From positions 1 to 6,940 of the forward strand of contig MHDQ01000099.1 in the NCBI GenBank assembly GCA_001803565.1: a stretch of DNA of 6,940 nucleotides. The letters run 5' to 3'. Positions within the stretch are counted from its first letter, which is position 1; every line of letters begins with the position of its first letter. Shown in pieces: positions 1 through 6,451 of the stretch. Below the pieces are notes generated by a model. The model made no database searches. It saw only the letters and a list, made by a program, of their open reading frames with translations, and was not told the origin of the DNA. A program made the position numbers and the translations under genes. The stretch is from Nitrospinae bacterium RIFCSPLOWO2_12_FULL_45_22. Lineage in GTDB: Bacteria > 2-12-FULL-45-22.

Positions 1-444
1 AAGCTCCTGATAATAGGCAATGGGGGTAGTGCGGCTGATGCCCAGCATATGGCCGGGGAGCTGATAGGAAGATTCAAAGGAGAACGAGCACCCCTGGCGG
101 CTATTGCCCTTACGACTGATACCTCGGTCATGACTTGCTTGGGGAATGATTATGGATTTGATAAGATATTTTTGCGGCAGATAGAGGCATTGGCCAACCC
201 AGGCGATGCTGTGCTGGCAATAACTACCAGTGGCCAGTCAGAAAATATTATCCAGGGAGTCATCATGGCAAAGAAAAAAGGGGCTCTGACCCTGGGATTG
301 TTAGGTAAAGATGGGGGCAAGGTGCAGGAATTGCTCGATCGGGCCGTTGTAGTGCCATCCGACGATACTCAACGGATTCAGGAGGCCCACCTGGTTATTG
401 AACATATCCTTTGTGAACTAATTGATAATCATTTTAGCATATGA
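1..444 (+). CDS. gmhA: Phosphoheptose isomerase GmhA (5' end cut off by window edge)
   Basis: SIS-domain isomerase that converts sedoheptulose 7-phosphate to D-glycero-D-manno-heptose 7-phosphate, the first committed cytoplasmic step to ADP-heptose for LPS core. The frame is open from base 1, giving 147 residues; the family is about 190, so roughly 45 N-terminal residues lie outside the window. Visible signatures are the phosphate-binding loop IGNGGSADAQH (residues 5-15), TSGQSEN in the second SIS loop, and RIQEAHLVIEH near the C-terminus. The four positions matching the zinc ligands described for GmhA are kept: H15 and E19 (QHMAGE), and Q127 and H135, spaced eight apart as in the E. coli protein. 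The internal ATG at 49 is not the start, because the conserved loop lies upstream of it. A DiaA-type SIS protein is the alternative, but the metal ligands and the hldE neighbour favour GmhA. Confidence 0.95.
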   Translation, partial: KLLIIGNGGSAADAQHMAGELIGRFKGERAPLAAIALTTDTSVMTCLGNDYGFDKIFLRQIEALANPGDAVLAITTSGQSENIIQGVIMAKKKGALTLGLLGKDGGKVQELLDRAVVVPSDDTQRIQEAHLVIEHILCELIDNHFSI

Positions 445-501
445 TCCCAAATTATGCTCCGCCAAGACGGATAAGCTCGTGCCTATGTCCGTATTTAATA
501 C

Positions 502-529
502 CGGTCACGGACACGGAAAACGGTCACGG
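502..529. repeat. Direct repeat of CGGTCACGG in the gmhA-hldE gap
   Basis: CGGTCACGG occurs at 502-510 and again, exactly, at 521-529, separated by ACACGGAAAA. The ten-base spacer itself carries a partial ACGG copy. A near-palindrome GTATTTAATAC (491-501) lies directly upstream. The 19-bp period is close to two helical turns, which would suit a repressor or activator operator, but no regulator is identifiable, so the role is open. Confidence 0.5.
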
Positions 530-549
530 TTTTTGCGTCCCCGCAAAAA
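530..549 (+). promoter_or_regulatory. Perfect 8-bp hairpin directly upstream of the hldE start
   Basis: TTTTTGCG (530-537) and CGCAAAAA (542-549) are exact reverse complements around a TCCC loop. The right arm runs straight into the AAGGG at 548-552 that would serve as the Shine-Dalgarno for hldE (ATG at 562), so the folded RNA would partly mask the ribosome site. It is not a classical terminator: the stem has an AT-rich base and the following T run is short and interrupted (GGGTTTTC). A translational control element or an attenuator are both possible; nothing here decides between them. Confidence 0.4.
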
Positions 550-561
550 GGGTTTTCTGAT

Positions 562-2031
562 ATGAAGCAGATATTGCAACAGATACTGACAGGGATCTCC
601 AGCGGTAAGATTAAGATATTGGTTTTAGGTGATATTATTTATGACGAGTATATCTGGGGAAATATAGAGCGGATATCGCCTGAAGCCCCCATACCCGTTT
701 TGGAATGGGTAGGAGATAACTCTGCTTTAGGTGGTGCGGCCAATGTTGCGCATAACCTTTGCCAGCTTGGGGCCAAAGTGTATCTAGTAGGGGTGGTGGG
801 GGCTGATGAACATGGTTATAAGCTAAAAGAGCGGTTAAAGGAATCAGGGATAGAGACGGGGGGGATTTTTACTGACCCGCATAGGCCCACTACCTGCAAG
901 ACCCGGATCCTGGCCCATAACCAGCAGATCATCAGGATTGATAAAGAAATCACCCAACCGATCCCTGACCCAATAGAAGTACATATCCTGGAATATATAA
1001 GGCTCATTGGCCCCGAAATGGTGGGGATAATATGCTCCGATTATCTTAAAGGTCTCCTGAAGGAATCTCTCCTGAAGCAACTAATCCGTATGGCGAAAGA
1101 ATGGGATAAGCTCCTATTGGTTGATCCGAAAGGGAGGGATTTTTCTAAATATCAGGGTGCCTACGCCCTGACTCCTAATCTTAAAGAAACAGAGATAGCC
1201 TCTGGGATAAGGATCACTACAGAAGCGGACCTAGAGAGGGCAGCCAGTAGCCTATCCCAACTGGTCAATTGCCATACGCTCCTGGTTACCCGCGGGAAAG
1301 ATGGCCTGTCGCTGTTCCAGAAAGGGCACTCCCCTACCCATATACCTACCGTAGCCAAAGAGGTTTATGATGTTACCGGTGCGGGGGATACCGTTATAAG
1401 TCTCTTTGGCCTATCTCTGTTTTTGGGTTATGATCCTATTGATGCTGCCCGGTTAGCCAATGTAGGCGCGGGCATAGTCGTAGGGAAGCTGGGTACTGCC
1501 CCTCTCAGCCGCCGGGAACTAGCAGAATATCTTACTGATCAATCCCTTTACCAGAGCAAAAAAGCCCTTACTTTGACCGAGCTGCTACCCATTGTTAATC
1601 TCGCCCGCACCCAGGGGAAAACCATTGTATTTACTAATGGGTGCTTCGATCTGCTCCACGTGGGCCATATCCAGTACCTCCAGAAGGCTAAGGCCCTGGG
1701 TAATATCCTCATTATAGGATTGAACGATGATAACTCTGTGAGGACATTGAAAGGCCATCCCCGTCCCCTCATCAGCCAGGAAGAACGTGCCAATATATTA
1801 GCTGCCCTGGGATGTATAGACTATATTGTCATCTTTAGTGAGCTTACTCCAGAGGCCCTTATCCGGACTATAAAACCCCATATCCTGGTCAAAGGGGGAG
1901 ATTATGCCCTGGATCAGGTGGTAGGCCGGGATATAGTAGAGAGTTATGGTGGTCGAACGGAGATAATACCCTATATGGCTGGTTATTCTACAACTGGATT
2001 GATAGAAAAGATCGTACAAAACTATGTCTAA
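562..2031 (+). CDS. hldE: Bifunctional heptose 7-phosphate kinase / heptose 1-phosphate adenylyltransferase HldE
   Basis: Two-domain cytoplasmic enzyme of ADP-heptose synthesis, 489 aa (E. coli HldE is 477). The N-terminal PfkB/ribokinase domain (about 15-320) phosphorylates D-glycero-beta-D-manno-heptose 7-phosphate at C1. It shows the sugar-binding GGAANVAHNL (57-66) and the ATP-site motif DVTGAGD (270-276), with D276 as the family's catalytic base. The C-terminal nucleotidyltransferase domain (about 350-489) transfers AMP from ATP to heptose 1-phosphate; it shows FTNGCFDLLHVGH (357-369) with the HxGH motif and the late YSTTGLI (475-481). Both active sites look intact. The ATG at 562 fits the normal N-terminus and has only a weak AAGGG Shine-Dalgarno, which touches the hairpin at 530-549. 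It lies 117 bp after gmhA in the same direction, a standard pairing. GmhB, the phosphatase acting between the two HldE reactions, is not in the window. Confidence 0.97.
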   Translation: MKQILQQILTGISSGKIKILVLGDIIYDEYIWGNIERISPEAPIPVLEWVGDNSALGGAANVAHNLCQLGAKVYLVGVVGADEHGYKLKERLKESGIETGGIFTDPHRPTTCKTRILAHNQQIIRIDKEITQPIPDPIEVHILEYIRLIGPEMVGIICSDYLKGLLKESLLKQLIRMAKEWDKLLLVDPKGRDFSKYQGAYALTPNLKETEIASGIRITTEADLERAASSLSQLVNCHTLLVTRGKDGLSLFQKGHSPTHIPTVAKEVYDVTGAGDTVISLFGLSLFLGYDPIDAARLANVGAGIVVGKLGTAPLSRRELAEYLTDQSLYQSKKALTLTELLPIVNLARTQGKTIVFTNGCFDLLHVGHIQYLQKAKALGNILIIGLNDDNSVRTLKGHPRPLISQEERANILAALGCIDYIVIFSELTPEALIRTIKPHILVKGGDYALDQVVGRDIVESYGGRTEIIPYMAGYSTTGLIEKIVQNYV

Positions 2032-2037
2032 TAAATT

Positions 2038-2121
2038 GTTCAAAGTGCAAAGTTCAAGGTTAACCCAATCTATAGCTTTGCCCTTTGAACTTCCCAGAAC
2101 CTTGCACCTTGAACCTTGAAC
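2038..2121. repeat. Heptad-built inverted repeat (GTTCAAR units) between hldE and the next gene
   Basis: The left arm (2038-2061) and right arm (2098-2121) are 24-nt imperfect reverse complements, 20 of 24 positions matching. Each arm is a run of related heptamers (left: GTTCAAA, GTGCAAA, GTTCAAG). A third copy sits inside: 2076-2090 is the reverse complement of 2038-2052 with one mismatch. The left arm can therefore pair with either the inner or the outer right arm. Together with its centre the element fills most of the 99 bp between the hldE stop and the ATG at 2131. Short tandem or inverted TTCAAAG-type intergenic repeats occur in many copies in some bacterial genomes; whether that is so here cannot be seen from one window. 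Confidence 0.75.
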
Positions 2122-2130
2122 AAAATTAAT

Positions 2131-3108
2131 ATGGCTTGGAAATATCCTTTCCCAGAACTTCCTTTCCATAAAGTAAATACCTATCCCCTGTCCCAGAGGA
2201 AAAACCTGGTCGGGCAAGAAAACCTGGTGGATTTAAGCCGCTGGCAGGCCAGTGGTGAAGTCTGGGACCTTATCCCTGACATCCTGAAAGGGAGAGAGCT
2301 AAAGGCCCTGGTAGAAGCGATTATTGCTGCCCGTGAAAAAGGAAAGCCAGTAATCTTTGGTCTCGGGGCCCATGTTATCAAATGCGGCCTGAGCCCTATA
2401 ATAGTAGATATGATGAAAAGGGGACTCTTGCAAGGTATAGCTATGACTGGTGCGGGTGCCATACATGATTATGAGTTGAGCTTAATAGGCGCGACCTCAG
2501 AAGATGTAGCTCAAGTCCTGGCTGAAGGTGAGTTTGGTTTTGCAGAAGAGACTGGCAGACTGATGAATGAGGCACTGAAGAAACATACCCAGGACAAGGT
2601 GGGTATAGGAGAAGCCTTGGGCAAAGATATATCCCAGCAAAATTTTAAATACAAAAATCTCAGCGTCCTGGCAACCGGTTTTGAACTTGATTTACCGGTC
2701 ACTGTCCATCTGGCTATTGGCACGGACATCATCAACCTCCATCCTTCCACTGATCCTGGTCTTTTGGGGCAAGGTACTTACAGCGATTTCCAGCTATTTT
2801 GTTCGCTGGTAGCCCAATTAGATGGTGGGGGTTGCTATCTGAATGTAGGTTCTGCCGTAATCCTTCCCGAGGTCTTCCTTAAGGCCGTTAGTATCAGTAA
2901 AAATCTGGGCTATCTTAAAAATGGCTTCACTACAGCTAACCTGGATATGATCCAGCACTACCGGCCTATAACGAACGTGGTTAACCGCCCTACCAGGCCA
3001 TATGGACAGGGCTATGGGATAACCGGACACCACGAAATTCTTATCCCTCTACTTTACTACTTAATCTTATCCCGGATAAGAGCTAATGCTGGGGAGGGGC
3101 CCGCGTAA
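2131..3108 (+). CDS. Conserved protein, possibly deoxyhypusine-synthase-like, in LPS heptose cluster
   Basis: A 325-residue soluble protein with no signal peptide or clear membrane helix. I do not know its function. Conserved-looking blocks are VIFGLGAHVIKCGLSPIIVD (74-93), MTGAGAIHDYELSLIGATSE (105-124), LPVTVHLAIGTDIINLHP (188-205), DGGGCYLNVGSAVILPEVF (231-249) and YGITGHHEILIPLL (295-308). The alternation of Gly-rich loops with hydrophobic strands, and the TGAGAIHDYEL block, recall the NAD-binding Rossmann core of deoxyhypusine synthases. I see no counterpart of that family's catalytic-lysine segment, so deoxyhypusine synthesis should not be assumed. The start is a choice: an in-frame TTG at 2116 lies inside the inverted repeat and would add five residues, while ATG 2131 lies just outside it; neither has a good Shine-Dalgarno. 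It follows hldE in the same direction, so a role linked to heptose or envelope metabolism is an inference from position. Confidence 0.8.
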   Translation: MAWKYPFPELPFHKVNTYPLSQRKNLVGQENLVDLSRWQASGEVWDLIPDILKGRELKALVEAIIAAREKGKPVIFGLGAHVIKCGLSPIIVDMMKRGLLQGIAMTGAGAIHDYELSLIGATSEDVAQVLAEGEFGFAEETGRLMNEALKKHTQDKVGIGEALGKDISQQNFKYKNLSVLATGFELDLPVTVHLAIGTDIINLHPSTDPGLLGQGTYSDFQLFCSLVAQLDGGGCYLNVGSAVILPEVFLKAVSISKNLGYLKNGFTTANLDMIQHYRPITNVVNRPTRPYGQGYGITGHHEILIPLLYYLILSRIRANAGEGPA

Positions 3109-3164
3109 CTGGTTAGCCAAATAAAGGATCCGCAATATGTGTTCTTAGCTAGACAAATTAGCTC

Positions 3165-3170
3165 AGGAGG
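3165..3170 (+). promoter_or_regulatory. Strong Shine-Dalgarno for the molybdopterin oxidoreductase
   Basis: AGGAGG lies six bases before the ATG at 3177. It is by far the best ribosome site on the plus strand here and fixes the start of the 859-aa protein. It contrasts with the weak sites before hldE and the 2131 gene. Confidence 0.85.
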
Positions 3171-3176
3171 AAAGAG

Positions 3177-5756
3177 ATGGAAGAAAATCCGGTAAAAGGA
3201 GATATCTGGATACCTTCGGCCTGTAGCCTCTGTATGAACACCTGTAGCATAATAATAAAGCGCCAGAATGGGGTAGTTACCAAGATTGAAGGTAACCCTA
3301 ACAGCCCAATAAGTGCTGGTACCTTATGCCCCCGGGGGGCAGCAGGTATAATGTTCCTTTATGACCCTTACCGGGTGAAGGCCCCCCTCAAACGTACCAA
3401 TCCGGAGAAGGGTATCGGGATAGACCCGGGCTGGGAAGAGATAAGTTGGGATGAAGCCCTGGATATTATTGCCCAAAGACTAAAAAAGATAAGGGAAGAA
3501 GACCCAAGGAAACTGATGATGGCTGGGACCGCGGCCTCGATGATAGCCTCTATGTATACCTTCCTCTTTATGACCGCTTTTGGTAGCCCTAATGGTTGGT
3601 TTGCTGGGGCAGGCATCCACTGTGGTAATGGCTGGCACCTGACCAGTAATATCCTCTACCAATCCATTGGTCGGAACCCCGATTCCGACCATTGCAACTA
3701 TGTCATCCTGTTCGGCTCCAATTGGGGTACTGCGGCAGGTTATGGGTTCAATATGCAGGCTAAAAAAGTAGCCGAAGCCCGGTTAAGGGGGATGAGGCTG
3801 GTAGTAGTAGACCCCTACCTGAGTGGCTCAGCCGAGAAGGCCGATGAGTGGATACCGATAAGGCCCGGTACTGATGCTGCCCTGGCTTTAGGCATGGCTC
3901 ATGTATTAGTCCATGAGCTGGGGGTCTATGATAAAGAATATATAAAGAAATTTACTAATGGCCCATACCTGATCGGCCCCGAGGGTTATTATGTTCGCGA
4001 ACCGGCCTCAGGCAAACCCCTTATCTGGGATAGCGGAACGGGCGAAACCAAGCCCTATGATGCCGCGGGCATAAAAAATTTTGCTATTGAAGGGAGCTAT
4101 ACCGCTCAAGGGGTGGCGTGCCAACCAGCCTTTCAAGTAGTCAAAGACCATCTGAGAAACTATCCCCCAGAAAGGGCCTCCGAGATAACCACTGTGCCGG
4201 CTGATACCATCCGCCGGCTAGCCAAGGAATTCGGCCTGGCAGCCAGGATTGGTAGCACTATAACCCTTGGTGGTAAGGAGCTTCCCTACCGGCCAGCAGC
4301 CGCCCATGCCTTCAAAGGGGCTAATGCCCATAAGCATCAGTTGCTAATAGCCATGGCCATAGACCTGCTAAACTTGCTGGTGGGTGCTCAGGATGTCCCG
4401 GGGGGTATGTTGGGTCAAAGCCCCCGTTGCGATGGTTATCCTGAGACCGGCCGGCCCCACTGGATACCTACAGAAGGGCCGGATGGCTTAGCAGTAGCTG
4501 GGGCGTGGCTCTTAGGGGCACCTCATTACCCACCTCATGAGGTTACTCAACCGCAATCCTTATTGCTGAGCGAGATCATGCCCCTGGGCCTCACCAGTCC
4601 CTTGCTTCCCTTGACCGTTCTTGAGCCAGAGAAATATGGACTGGACTATTCCCCTGAGATACTGATCAATTACGGCACCAATACCCTGATGTCCTATGCT
4701 AATCCGGAAATAATGGCCCGGTGGTACAAAAAAATACCATTTATCGTAGGAGTTAACCTCTTCTTGAACGAGTCAACCGACTTTTTTGATATTGTCCTGC
4801 CAGATGCCTGCTATTTAGAAAGACTTGATCCTATGCCTAACCTGCCTATCCCTATGCATCATACCTGCAGTAATCTATCCGACCAGTGGGCTTTTGCTAT
4901 AAGGCAACCCGCCATAGCTCCCCGCTTCCAGGAGAGGAGTTACATAGACATATTGTTGGATTTAGCGGAGAGGGCAGGTTGCCGTGAAGAATTTAATTTA
5001 ATTATTGGGTCGTATTTTGGCATAGAGGGAGATTACCGCTTAGATGTAGAGAAGAGATATAACTGGGAGGAGATAGTAGATCGGGCCTATAAGTCGAACT
5101 TCGGTCCGGGGCATGGCCTGGAATGGTTCAGAGAACATGGGGTCTTAACCTGGCCCAGGAAGGTGGAAGAGGCTTACTGGCGTCCCTTTATAAAGGCCCG
5201 GGTACCCATCTATTTCGAATATTTTAAGAAACTAGGCGAGGAGGTAAAGGCGATAACTACTAAAATGGGTATCGAATGGGACATTTCTGATTATCAACCC
5301 GTACCCGATTGGAAGCCCTGCAAATCCCATGAGCTAAATCTACCCCAGTATGACCTCTATGCCTTTTACTACCGGGTGGCGTGGCATACCTTCTCTTTTA
5401 CCGCAGAGAATCCCTGGTTAGATGAATTATCCCAACAAGACCCTTATACTTACCTGATCTGCCTTAGTAGCGAAACTGCCCGGAATAAAGGAATAGGCGA
5501 TGGTGAACTGATCTGGCTGGAATCCGCAGAGAGCCGCCGGATAAAAGGGATAGTTAGGCTCACCGAAGGCATCCATCCAGAAGCAGTGGCAATAGCCAAT
5601 TGTTTCGGCCATTGGGCACCGGGTTTACCTATTGCTAAAGATAAAGGGGTCTGTATTAATCATCTCCAGCCCATAAGTCACGACTATATAGACTTTACCG
5701 TTGGGGGCTTAGACCTATGCCATAAGGTGCGCCTCTATAAAGCCACGGATTCATAA
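3177..5756 (+). CDS. Molybdopterin-dependent 4Fe-4S oxidoreductase, catalytic subunit (DMSO-reductase family)
   Basis: An 859-aa catalytic subunit binding a bis-pyranopterin Mo or W cofactor; the substrate is not recognisable. The N-terminal 4Fe-4S site is C16-x2-C19-x3-C23-x27-C51, ending LCPRG. The alpha/beta cofactor domains follow, with VILFGSNWG and LVVVDPYLSGSAEKADEWIPIRPGTDAALALGMAHVL. A middle section includes INYGTNTLMSYANPE, and the C-terminal dinucleotide-binding domain (about 720-855) contains ETARNKGIGDGELIWLES. C149 in IHCGNGWH sits where the family carries its metal ligand, equivalent by my alignment to Cys141 of acetylene hydratase, so cysteine ligation is likely. The catalytic Asp13 of acetylene hydratase corresponds to M20, so that activity is unlikely. 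There is no twin-arginine signal, so it should be cytoplasmic. No ferredoxin-type or membrane-anchor partner gene is present on either side within the window. It follows the 2131 gene by 68 bp. Confidence 0.93.
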   Translation: MEENPVKGDIWIPSACSLCMNTCSIIIKRQNGVVTKIEGNPNSPISAGTLCPRGAAGIMFLYDPYRVKAPLKRTNPEKGIGIDPGWEEISWDEALDIIAQRLKKIREEDPRKLMMAGTAASMIASMYTFLFMTAFGSPNGWFAGAGIHCGNGWHLTSNILYQSIGRNPDSDHCNYVILFGSNWGTAAGYGFNMQAKKVAEARLRGMRLVVVDPYLSGSAEKADEWIPIRPGTDAALALGMAHVLVHELGVYDKEYIKKFTNGPYLIGPEGYYVREPASGKPLIWDSGTGETKPYDAAGIKNFAIEGSYTAQGVACQPAFQVVKDHLRNYPPERASEITTVPADTIRRLAKEFGLAARIGSTITLGGKELPYRPAAAHAFKGANAHKHQLLIAMAIDLLNLLVGAQDVPGGMLGQSPRCDGYPETGRPHWIPTEGPDGLAVAGAWLLGAPHYPPHEVTQPQSLLLSEIMPLGLTSPLLPLTVLEPEKYGLDYSPEILINYGTNTLMSYANPEIMARWYKKIPFIVGVNLFLNESTDFFDIVLPDACYLERLDPMPNLPIPMHHTCSNLSDQWAFAIRQPAIAPRFQERSYIDILLDLAERAGCREEFNLIIGSYFGIEGDYRLDVEKRYNWEEIVDRAYKSNFGPGHGLEWFREHGVLTWPRKVEEAYWRPFIKARVPIYFEYFKKLGEEVKAITTKMGIEWDISDYQPVPDWKPCKSHELNLPQYDLYAFYYRVAWHTFSFTAENPWLDELSQQDPYTYLICLSSETARNKGIGDGELIWLESAESRRIKGIVRLTEGIHPEAVAIANCFGHWAPGLPIAKDKGVCINHLQPISHDYIDFTVGGLDLCHKVRLYKATDS

Positions 5757-6053
5757 CGAGAAGTCTTCAGGCTCGCCTGGAAGGGCGGTCGGCTTCCGCG
5801 CCTTATTAGCTGATTCTTTTTGTTCATACAACGTTTGCATATCCCCTAACTTCTTAATTATTCGCTGTGCTGCCCGAATGAAAGAGTTAGAACGGAGCAG
5901 CAATCGCTTCAAGACAATATCTCCTTCAACGCAGTCCCTCTTCCCGTATATGTGCTGAGCGTTGGGCTGCCCTAGCTGCATACCCCCCTGAACGAGAGTT
6001 CGAGCAATGACTTCTGTACAGAGACGAATCCACACAGGTAGGCTTCGGCTCAT
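5751..6053 (-). CDS. Hypothetical small protein (100 aa), convergent with the oxidoreductase
   Basis: Unrecognised 100-aa reading frame. The ATG at 6053 is preceded by GGTGAG (6065-6060) with a six-base spacer, a reasonable ribosome site. A GTG at 6089 would add 12 residues but lies at the edge of the attC-like palindrome. The product is basic with no clear domain: an N-terminal SLPVWIRLCTEVIARTLV stretch that could be an amphipathic helix, a Lys/Arg-rich middle (KRLLLRSNSFIRAAQRIIKK), and a polar tail with KPTALPGEPED. Its TGA (5753-5751) overlaps the 3' end of the oxidoreductase gene by six bases. With no homology I can name, it may be a cassette-type ORFan or a chance frame. If it is not real, 5757-6226 is a 470-bp stretch without genes. 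Confidence 0.4.
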   Translation of the reverse strand: MSRSLPVWIRLCTEVIARTLVQGGMQLGQPNAQHIYGKRDCVEGDIVLKRLLLRSNSFIRAAQRIIKKLGDMQTLYEQKESANKARKPTALPGEPEDFSL

Positions 6054-6088
6054 AAGAGCCTCACCGTTTATACAACTTAGACTTAGCA

Positions 6089-6205
6089 CACTAACCTGCG
6101 TCTCGCGCTAAGGCCCGCGATCACCGGCCACGGCCAGAACGCAGCCTTTCGGGTTCATTCCAAACCGCCACAAGGCCGGGGTCCAGTGCAACGCGTTTGT
6201 TAGCC
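6089..6205 (-). other. attC-like imperfect palindrome (candidate integron recombination site or remnant)
   Basis: On the minus strand, about 20 bases after the candidate antitoxin stop, TTGGCTAACAAACGCG opens a GC-rich element. It closes with GTTAG, complementary to the opening CTAAC (plus strand CTAAC 6091-6095, GTTAG 6199-6203). Inner arms also pair: CACCGGCC (6122-6129) against GGCCGGGG (6174-6181), with flanking partial matches. A CTAAC/GTTAG-bounded palindrome of about 117 bp placed just after a coding region, with conserved ends and poorly conserved middle, is the attC layout. Against it: the right-hand core is GTTAGTG rather than GTTRRRY, the arms differ by about nine bases, and no second site or integrase is visible. 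A decayed attC or an unrelated palindrome are both possible. Confidence 0.33.
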
Positions 6206-6226
6206 AACACTCCAATGGGAGGAATC

Positions 6227-6451
6227 TTACTTCCTCACAGGTCCTTTCGACTGTGCGCCGAATACGCGGTCAAAGAACTCTTCTTGTTGTAACTGCGCTT
6301 GCCATTGTCGATGGCGTTTCACCGATTCCACGCGCTTCTTTCTCGGTAGGGCTAAGAACCGGCTTGCTTCAACCGGTCCGAGTTCCTTTACCAAGACATC
6401 TACCGCTTTCGTAATCAGTTGCTCCTCGTCCGTAAATACGCTGGCTTTCAC
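6227..6451 (-). CDS. Candidate antitoxin paired with the PIN-domain toxin
   Basis: A 74-residue charged protein beginning MKASVFTDEEQL. It has a predicted helical core (KAVDVLVKELGPVEASRFLALPRK), then a Lys/Arg/Gln-rich section (KRVESVKRHRQWQAQLQQEEFFDRVF) and a basic tail. Small proteins with this ELGPVEA-RFL pattern ending in an FFD-VF block are, from memory, partners of PIN-domain toxins. The start is GTG at 6451: it overlaps the toxin stop as GTGA (6448-6451) and has a GGAGG seven bases upstream. The same frame stays open to 6520, but that extension only reads through the toxin coding region. Tight coupling implies co-translation with the toxin. By analogy it would bind and neutralise the PIN enzyme; DNA binding is not evident, as I see no AbrB, RHH or Phd-type motif. 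Confidence 0.78.
   Translation of the reverse strand: MKASVFTDEEQLITKAVDVLVKELGPVEASRFLALPRKKRVESVKRHRQWQAQLQQEEFFDRVFGAQSKGPVRK

Noticed and set aside
2116-2130. TTG at 2116 as start of the deoxyhypusine-synthase-like gene
   Set aside because: The codon is inside the right arm of the inverted repeat, has no Shine-Dalgarno, and would add only five repeat-derived residues; ATG 2131 is preferred.
1798-2217. Minus-strand open frame of 139 codons across the hldE 3' end
   Set aside because: It is opposite the conserved adenylyltransferase domain of hldE and runs through the inverted repeat; the product has no recognisable pattern.
3177-5756. Acetylene hydratase identity for the molybdopterin protein
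   Set aside because: Although the domain plan is shared, the residue after the second cluster cysteine is Met (M20) where acetylene hydratase has its catalytic Asp13, and the protein is more than 100 residues longer.
5766-5782. TTCAGGC/GCCTGGAA hairpin as terminator for the oxidoreductase
   Set aside because: The two-base loop is too tight, the stem has a bulge, and no T run follows closely; it also lies within the opposing small frame.
6210-6221. CTCCAATGGGAG hairpin after the antitoxin as a terminator
   Set aside because: Only four base pairs and no T tract on the minus strand.
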